Shown here: in pieces, positions 4,919-8,435 of the stretch
How the letters are laid out: each line of letters begins with the position of its first letter
Numbering within the stretch: position 1 is the stretch's first letter
Origin: Hydrogenothermaceae bacterium
GTDB lineage: Bacteria > Aquificota > Aquificia > Aquificales > Hydrogenothermaceae
NCBI GenBank assembly: GCA_026984355.1
Contig: JALSSG010000202.1
Location: 1-8,435, forward strand
DNA length: 8,435 nucleotides
Direction: 5' to 3'
Made by a program: the position numbers and the translations under genes
The notes under the pieces: model-generated
Told to the model about the DNA's origin: nothing
The model's database searches: none
The model's input: the letters and a program-made list of their open reading frames with translations, nothing else

Positions 4919-6085
4919 TTATTTTAAAATTTCTTCTGTTTTAGTTATATAAGCATCATTAAATCCTATATTCTTGATTTTTTCTAACATTCTTTTTGCT
5001 TCTTTTTTTGTTTTATACTGCCCGCAGTATATTATAAATTTTGTTTTATCAATGTCTTTAATGAAACATTCAGGATTATTGATTTCTTTAAGTACTCTTT
5101 TTGCTTTTTCTTCTGAAAATAATGTTATTGCTCTAACAGAGAAAAACTTTTCCTTTGGAATTATTCCAGCTTTTTTAAATGCTATTATTCTTTCCTTTGC
5201 GAGTTTTCCATACTTTGTGTTATATTTTGATGCTTTTTCATAGTACTTGGTTGCTTTTTTGTAGGCTTTATATTGTTCCTGTATAACTCCCAGCATATAA
5301 TAAGCATAATCTTTGTAATCTTTCTCTAAAGTAAGAAGTTTATAATATCTTTCAGCTCTTATGTAGTCTTTTTTCTTAAAGTAGTAATTTGCTAAAAATT
5401 CAATGATTTTAGGTGTTTTAAATGTAATTTGTTCAAAGGTTTTTGCAGCTAAATCTTCTTTTCCTAGTTTAATAAATGCAAGTCCTCTGTAGTATAAAGC
5501 ATCATCTTTTTGCTCAGGTAGAAAGTTTTCAGGTCTTGTTGTTAAACGAATAACGTCGTAGTAATTTCCTAATTTGTACGATGCCAGAACTTTGAGCATG
5601 TTTATATCCTTTAAATCTGGTAAAGCTATTAGTTTATCCCACATTTTATATTTGTAGTACAATTTTCCAAGACTTTTTACAATTTTTTCCTTTTCTTCTC
5701 CAGTAGTTAAAGGTAAAAGCTTTTCTAAAATATTGATTAAATCTTTTTCTTTACCCTTTTCTTTAAGAAGTTTTGCAGCAAGTATTAAAATCTCCTTTTT
5801 TGTTTTTAATGATATATTTTCATGGTTTAGTTTGTTTATAAGCTGTATTAACTTCTGGTCATTTTTTGAAAAATAGTATGAACCTGCAAGTATTTTTATT
5901 ACTTTTTCTCTTTTAGGGTCGTTTTTAGGGGCTTTTTTTAGATATTCCTCTGCTTTTTGAGCAGCTATAGAATAGACTTTATCATTATAGGCTCCCTGTA
6001 TAAGTACCAGTAGCCTATTTAAATCTTCTTTTGCAAAGCTAAAGTAAAAAAATAAAGACAGTACAACAAGTAAATTTCTCATCAT
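4919..6085 (-). CDS. Exported TPR-repeat protein with C-terminal SPOR-like domain
   Basis: 388 residues. A signal peptide, MMRNLLVVLSLFFYFSFAKE (1-20), implies export. Residues about 30-310 are helix-turn-helix repeats of the TPR type, best seen in DDALYYRGLAFIKLGKEDLA, the following PKIIEFLANYYFKKKDYIRAERYY, and DYAYYMLGVIQEQYKAYKKATKYYEKAS. The end (about 318-385) resembles a SPOR domain: FFSVRAITLFSEEKAKRVL, then FIIYCGQYKTKKEAKRML and GFNDAYI. SPOR domains bind denuded peptidoglycan glycans at division sites, so the product is probably a periplasmic peptidoglycan-binding scaffold similar in layout to CpoB/YbgF-type or BamD-like helical proteins. There is no Shine-Dalgarno; an extended -10 box lies 7 nt before ATG 6085, predicting a leaderless message. 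A second ATG at 6082 is also possible. The exact family is not recognised. Confidence 0.8.
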   Translation of the reverse strand: MMRNLLVVLSLFFYFSFAKEDLNRLLVLIQGAYNDKVYSIAAQKAEEYLKKAPKNDPKREKVIKILAGSYYFSKNDQKLIQLINKLNHENISLKTKKEILILAAKLLKEKGKEKDLINILEKLLPLTTGEEKEKIVKSLGKLYYKYKMWDKLIALPDLKDINMLKVLASYKLGNYYDVIRLTTRPENFLPEQKDDALYYRGLAFIKLGKEDLAAKTFEQITFKTPKIIEFLANYYFKKKDYIRAERYYKLLTLEKDYKDYAYYMLGVIQEQYKAYKKATKYYEKASKYNTKYGKLAKERIIAFKKAGIIPKEKFFSVRAITLFSEEKAKRVLKEINNPECFIKDIDKTKFIIYCGQYKTKKEAKRMLEKIKNIGFNDAYITKTEEILK

Positions 6086-6092
6086 GAGTTTA

Positions 6093-6101
6093 ATTATAAC
6101 A
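6093..6101 (-). promoter_or_regulatory. Extended -10 promoter of the TPR/SPOR gene, leaderless
   Basis: On the - strand TGTTATAAT is a perfect extended -10 element (TGn plus TATAAT). The ATG at 6085 begins exactly 7 nt after it, at the expected +1. There is no good -35 hexamer, which an extended -10 does not need. Confidence 0.65.
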
Positions 6102-6106
6102 AAAGT

Positions 6107-6134
6107 TTGATATATTTTTCGTCTGCTGTATACT
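6107..6134 (+). promoter_or_regulatory. thpR promoter, predicted leaderless start
   Basis: TTGATA (6107-6112, 5 of 6 to TTGACA), a 16-nt spacer and TATACT (6129-6134, 5 of 6) form a strong sigma-70-type promoter. The ATG at 6142 is 7 nt beyond the -10 box, and no Shine-Dalgarno separates them. The element sits 5 bp from the divergent extended -10 of the TPR/SPOR gene. Confidence 0.7.
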
Positions 6135-6141
6135 TTGTATT

Positions 6142-6687
6142 ATGGAAAAGAAAAGACTGTTTGTTGGTATTTTTATAGACAGTAAAAGCTTAAATAAAGA
6201 TTACACAAAACTTAAAAGAGATTTTGGTGGTATACTACCTGGGAAATGGGTAAAACCTGAAAACTTTCATATAACTTTAAAGTTCCTTGGATATGTAGAA
6301 AGTTCTAAAATTGATGATATAAAAACCTCTCTTAGAAAAATTCTTAACACAAATTATAAAGAAACTATTACACTAAATGGTCTTGGCGTATTTCCTAATA
6401 TAGATAATCCTAAAGTATTGTATATAGATGTTAAAAAGGTAAATATTTTATACGATTTAAATAGTGTAGTAGAAGAGAAACTGTCTTTTCTTGGTTTTGA
6501 AAAAGAAAAAAAACCTTTTAAACCTCATATAACAATAAAAAGAATAAAATCGAAAATAGATAAAGAAAAATTTCTTACCAAATTTGCTAAATATAAAAAT
6601 TATCCTTTTGGAAATATAAAATCCTTTGAAGTAAGCCTTATAGAAAGTATAACTCTACCTTCAGGAGCTATTTACAGGAAGATTTAA
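6142..6687 (+). CDS. thpR: RNA 2',3'-cyclic phosphodiesterase (ThpR/LigT, 2H family)
   Basis: 181 residues, the family's usual size. Two HxT motifs define the 2H phosphoesterase active site: HIT in FHITLKFLG (42-50, His43/Thr45) and HIT in KPFKPHITIKRI (124-135, His129/Thr131). The N-terminus RLFVGIFID and the conserved VFPN (83-86) are also typical. The enzyme hydrolyses 2',3'-cyclic phosphate ends of RNA to 2'-phosphates and in vitro can join tRNA halves through 2'-5' links, hence the older name 2'-5' RNA ligase. It acts in the cytosol. The gene begins from its own promoter and is probably leaderless. Its last 27 nt overlap the end of the convergent PAS-domain gene, with no terminator between them. 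The call is secure; the physiological RNA substrate is unknown. Confidence 0.94.
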   Translation: MEKKRLFVGIFIDSKSLNKDYTKLKRDFGGILPGKWVKPENFHITLKFLGYVESSKIDDIKTSLRKILNTNYKETITLNGLGVFPNIDNPKVLYIDVKKVNILYDLNSVVEEKLSFLGFEKEKKPFKPHITIKRIKSKIDKEKFLTKFAKYKNYPFGNIKSFEVSLIESITLPSGAIYRKI

Positions 6688-8034
6688 TCTCATATTGATT
6701 GTCTCAAGTTGTCTTAAAGCTATTTCTAAGTGAGTTTCTATCTGAGATATTTTATTCTTAAAAGAATCTATGCTTTTATGGATTTTTTCTGTAGGTTTTA
6801 TGATTTCAATTATTGACTGCTGTGATTGATTTACAAGGTCTTTTACCTGTTTAAAGATTATATTAAACTTTATTTCTTCTAAATGAGCTGATTCTATTTT
6901 TCCATTTACATGTAAAAACTCTAATTTCTCAAATAAAGCAAGAACTTTTTCAATATAGTTTGTGATTTTTTCTAATTCTAACATCAGGTCATTTAACATA
7001 GATTTATTTTTTTCCAGATTACTTACAGATGTGTACAGAAGATATTTAAAATCTACTATATCATTTTCTAGTTTTGATGAGATAGTTGAGTTAATTACAA
7101 GGTCTTTTAACATCAAAATCTGTAAGTTTGTCATACCAAGATTAAAGATTATATCCCTTATATATAGGGATGCTTTTTCTATCGTTTTATTTATAAGGTT
7201 TATATAAGTTGCGCTGTTTTCAGCACTTTTCCTCATCTCTTGAGACAGCACAGAAAATACAATACCAGAGCTTCCAAGTCTTAATGATTCTACAGATGCA
7301 TTTAGAGATATTATCCTTATATCTTCTGTAAAATTTGATATATTTTTTGCATTTGAACCTAGTATATCTCTATATTCAGAAAACATATTCATTATATAAT
7401 CAGTTTCCTCAAATAATTCTATCATTTTATGAATTTGGAACATTAATAACTTAAATTCTTCCTTTTCAAAGGAGCGTTCATCAGATTTTAGATAAGGTAA
7501 TTTTTCTTTAAGTTCACTTAAAAACACATTAATCATAAAATCATCATAATCCTTAAATCCAAGTGATTTTATCCTACTAAGCAGTAGTTTTTCCGCTTCT
7601 TCCATGCCATTTTTTTTCTCAAAATTTAAAATCTCAGTATATAGACCTTTGATTTTTGTAAAAAATTCAGTAGTAGGTTTTATTCTTATAGATAAGTACT
7701 TTACTATGTTTCCATTTTTATCAAATACAGGAAATACAACAGCTAAAACCCAGTAATAACTACCATCTTTAGCCATATTTTTTACGTATGCTACAATAGG
7801 TTTTCCTGACTGTATGTACTCCCAAAGAAGTTTGAAAATCACTTTAGGCATGTCTGGATGCCTTACGATGTTGTGAGGTTTCCCTATTAACTCTTCTAAT
7901 GAATATTTACTCACCCTCGTAAAAACATCATTACCTGATAAGATTATTCCTTTTAAATCTGTAGTAGAAAAAAACATCTCGTTTTCATGGAAAATAGACT
8001 CTACATCTTTAGGTGGGACAGAAGGCTTTTTCAT
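6661..8034 (-). CDS. Soluble Aer-like PAS sensor with degenerate MCP-type helical domain
   Basis: 457 residues from ATG 8034. TGAGGT on the - strand (8041-8046) lies 6 nt before it, and the TTG at 8037 is too close to that site. Residues about 10-122 are a PAS domain of the Aer class, with GKPHNIVRHPDMP (51-63), LLWEYIQSGKP (69-79) and VKNMAKDGSYYWV (84-96). This form binds FAD in E. coli Aer and senses redox or oxygen; cofactor binding here is inferred. There is no membrane segment. Helices follow, including LNASVESLRLG (244-254) and FSVLSQEMRKSAENSA, which echo the MCP signalling tip 'LNAAIEAARAGE...FAVVA.EVR.LAE.S'. A second echo, HVNGKIESAHL (375-385), occurs 130 residues on. The usual QTN before the tip motif is missing, so CheA/CheW coupling is doubtful. 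The protein may signal to another partner. Confidence 0.85.
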   Translation of the reverse strand: MKKPSVPPKDVESIFHENEMFFSTTDLKGIILSGNDVFTRVSKYSLEELIGKPHNIVRHPDMPKVIFKLLWEYIQSGKPIVAYVKNMAKDGSYYWVLAVVFPVFDKNGNIVKYLSIRIKPTTEFFTKIKGLYTEILNFEKKNGMEEAEKLLLSRIKSLGFKDYDDFMINVFLSELKEKLPYLKSDERSFEKEEFKLLMFQIHKMIELFEETDYIMNMFSEYRDILGSNAKNISNFTEDIRIISLNASVESLRLGSSGIVFSVLSQEMRKSAENSATYINLINKTIEKASLYIRDIIFNLGMTNLQILMLKDLVINSTISSKLENDIVDFKYLLYTSVSNLEKNKSMLNDLMLELEKITNYIEKVLALFEKLEFLHVNGKIESAHLEEIKFNIIFKQVKDLVNQSQQSIIEIIKPTEKIHKSIDSFKNKISQIETHLEIALRQLETINMRLNLPVNSS

Positions 8035-8040
8035 CAATAA

Positions 8041-8046
8041 ACCTCA
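8041..8046 (-). promoter_or_regulatory. Shine-Dalgarno that decides the PAS gene start
   Basis: TGAGGT on the - strand lies 6 nt upstream of ATG 8034 but only 3 nt upstream of TTG 8037, favouring the ATG. Confidence 0.6.
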
Positions 8047-8122
8047 ACATGCTTAGATATTTTTGTCTATATTTCGTAATTTTTCTTTAAAATATAAATA
8101 AACTTTAATGGACTTATTTTTC

Positions 8123-8152
8123 TTGAGTTTTTCCTATAAAAAACAATATAAT
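8123..8152 (+). promoter_or_regulatory. Candidate upstream promoter for the lipoprotein gene
   Basis: TTGAGT (8123-8128, 4 of 6), an 18-nt spacer and a perfect TATAAT (8147-8152) would start transcription near 8159, leaving a leader of roughly 143 nt that contains the FNR-type site. No riboswitch or terminator fold is obvious in that leader. The 268-nt gap 8035-8302 otherwise contains no gene I can support. Confidence 0.45.
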
Positions 8153-8210
8153 ACTCTGTGCTGTACAAAATTTTGGATAAAACTATTAGGATATGCTAAA
8201 ATCATGATAT

Positions 8211-8224
8211 TTGATAAAAATCAA
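8211..8224. promoter_or_regulatory. Perfect FNR/CRP-family operator
   Basis: TTGATAAAAATCAA is an exact match to the FNR consensus TTGAT-N4-ATCAA. It lies in the gap between the PAS sensor and the lipoprotein gene. Its centre (8217.5) is 41.5 bp from position 8259, where transcription would begin from a -10-like TTAAAT at 8247-8252 (4 of 6); this is the classical class II activation geometry. If the promoter at 8123-8152 is used instead, the site would lie downstream of the start and more likely repress. The regulator is not in this window. Confidence 0.6.
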
Positions 8225-8302
8225 TACCTTATAACCTAAAGGTCAATTAAATTTTTTCGAAATAATCTTAGTTAGTAAATACTGAAAGGAGGAGTTTTTA
8301 CA

Positions 8303-8435
8303 ATGAAAAAGAAAAAAATTTTCTTTCTTATCTCTTCTATATTTTTAGTTTCCTGTGAAAATGAAGAGCTACTTGATGCTAAACTCAGTACTATTATAAA
8401 ACAGCAGTTATTAGAGCCACTACCTAAGGTAGAAA
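8303..8435 (+). CDS. Lipoprotein, 5' end only; possibly a haem peroxidase or cytochrome
   Basis: The first 44 residues are visible and the frame stays open to the right edge. AAAGGAGGAG (8285-8294) lies 8 nt before ATG 8303. KKKKIFFLISSIFLVSC (2-18) is a lipoprotein signal peptide with lipobox LVSC and lipidation expected at Cys18, followed by acidic ENEE. The mature start ELLDAKLSTIIKQQLLEPLP resembles the opening 'LL.KA....F.PLP' of many bacterial di-haem cytochrome c peroxidases, which are often FNR-controlled. No haem motif is reached within the window, so that identity is a guess. The lipoprotein call itself is strong. Confidence 0.75.
   Translation, partial: MKKKKIFFLISSIFLVSCENEELLDAKLSTIIKQQLLEPLPKVE

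Noticed and set aside
4974..5243. 89-residue open frame on the + strand
   Set aside because: It is antisense to the SPOR-like end of the TPR gene and has no ribosome binding site.
6962..7207. 81-residue open frame on the + strand
   Set aside because: It is antisense to the PAS/MCP-like gene, with no start signals.
8035..8302. Small ORF, tRNA or riboswitch in the 268-nt gap
   Set aside because: No ribosome binding site with an open frame, no cloverleaf and no strong GC stem; only promoter-like and FNR-type sites can be supported. A promoter for the PAS gene on the - strand was sought but no convincing -35/-10 pair was found.

Overview
The window is AT-rich, with Lys/Glu/Ile-rich proteins and strong GGAGG ribosome binding sites, and reads as a bacterial chromosome. 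Three genes point to a low-GC thermophile of the Aquificota, perhaps a Hydrogenothermaceae/Sulfurihydrogenibium-like organism: a thioredoxin-fold [2Fe-2S] ferredoxin of the Aquifex type, an archaeal-style prefoldin alpha subunit, and an MTHFR of usual bacterial length. The lineage is an inference from protein character; no rRNA or other marker gene is present.

Region 1 (1-3494, + strand) is a tightly packed operon that enters from the left. It holds the 3' end of an unrecognised gene, a short protein resembling the type III CRISPR RAMP subunit Csm5, a prefoldin alpha subunit, a 69-residue protein resembling a miniature prefoldin beta, a single-span membrane protein with an extracytoplasmic domain, a four-span membrane protein, and an exported YfdX-family protein. 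The last four genes overlap by 8, 4 and 4 nt and so are probably translationally coupled. A hairpin sits between the two prefoldin-like genes, and a terminator closes the operon at about 3506-3529. This is the strongest candidate for an undescribed system: an RNA-binding-type RAMP fold, a cytosolic chaperone pair and an envelope module in one transcription unit.

Region 2 (3572-6085, - strand) is housekeeping: an exported TPR protein with a SPOR-like C-terminus, then the ferredoxin, then metF (order of transcription). Region 3 (6086-8034) has thpR (RNA 2',3'-cyclic phosphodiesterase) on + and a soluble Aer-like PAS/degenerate MCP sensor on -, whose 3' ends overlap by 27 nt. Region 4 (8035-8435) is a regulatory gap with a perfect FNR-type palindrome, followed by the start of a lipoprotein gene that runs off the right edge.

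A recurring regulatory theme is leaderless expression. metF, thpR and the TPR/SPOR gene each have a good -10 box exactly 7 nt before the ATG and no Shine-Dalgarno, whereas the operon genes, the ferredoxin and the lipoprotein have strong GGAGG sites. The longest gene-free stretch is 268 nt (8035-8302).
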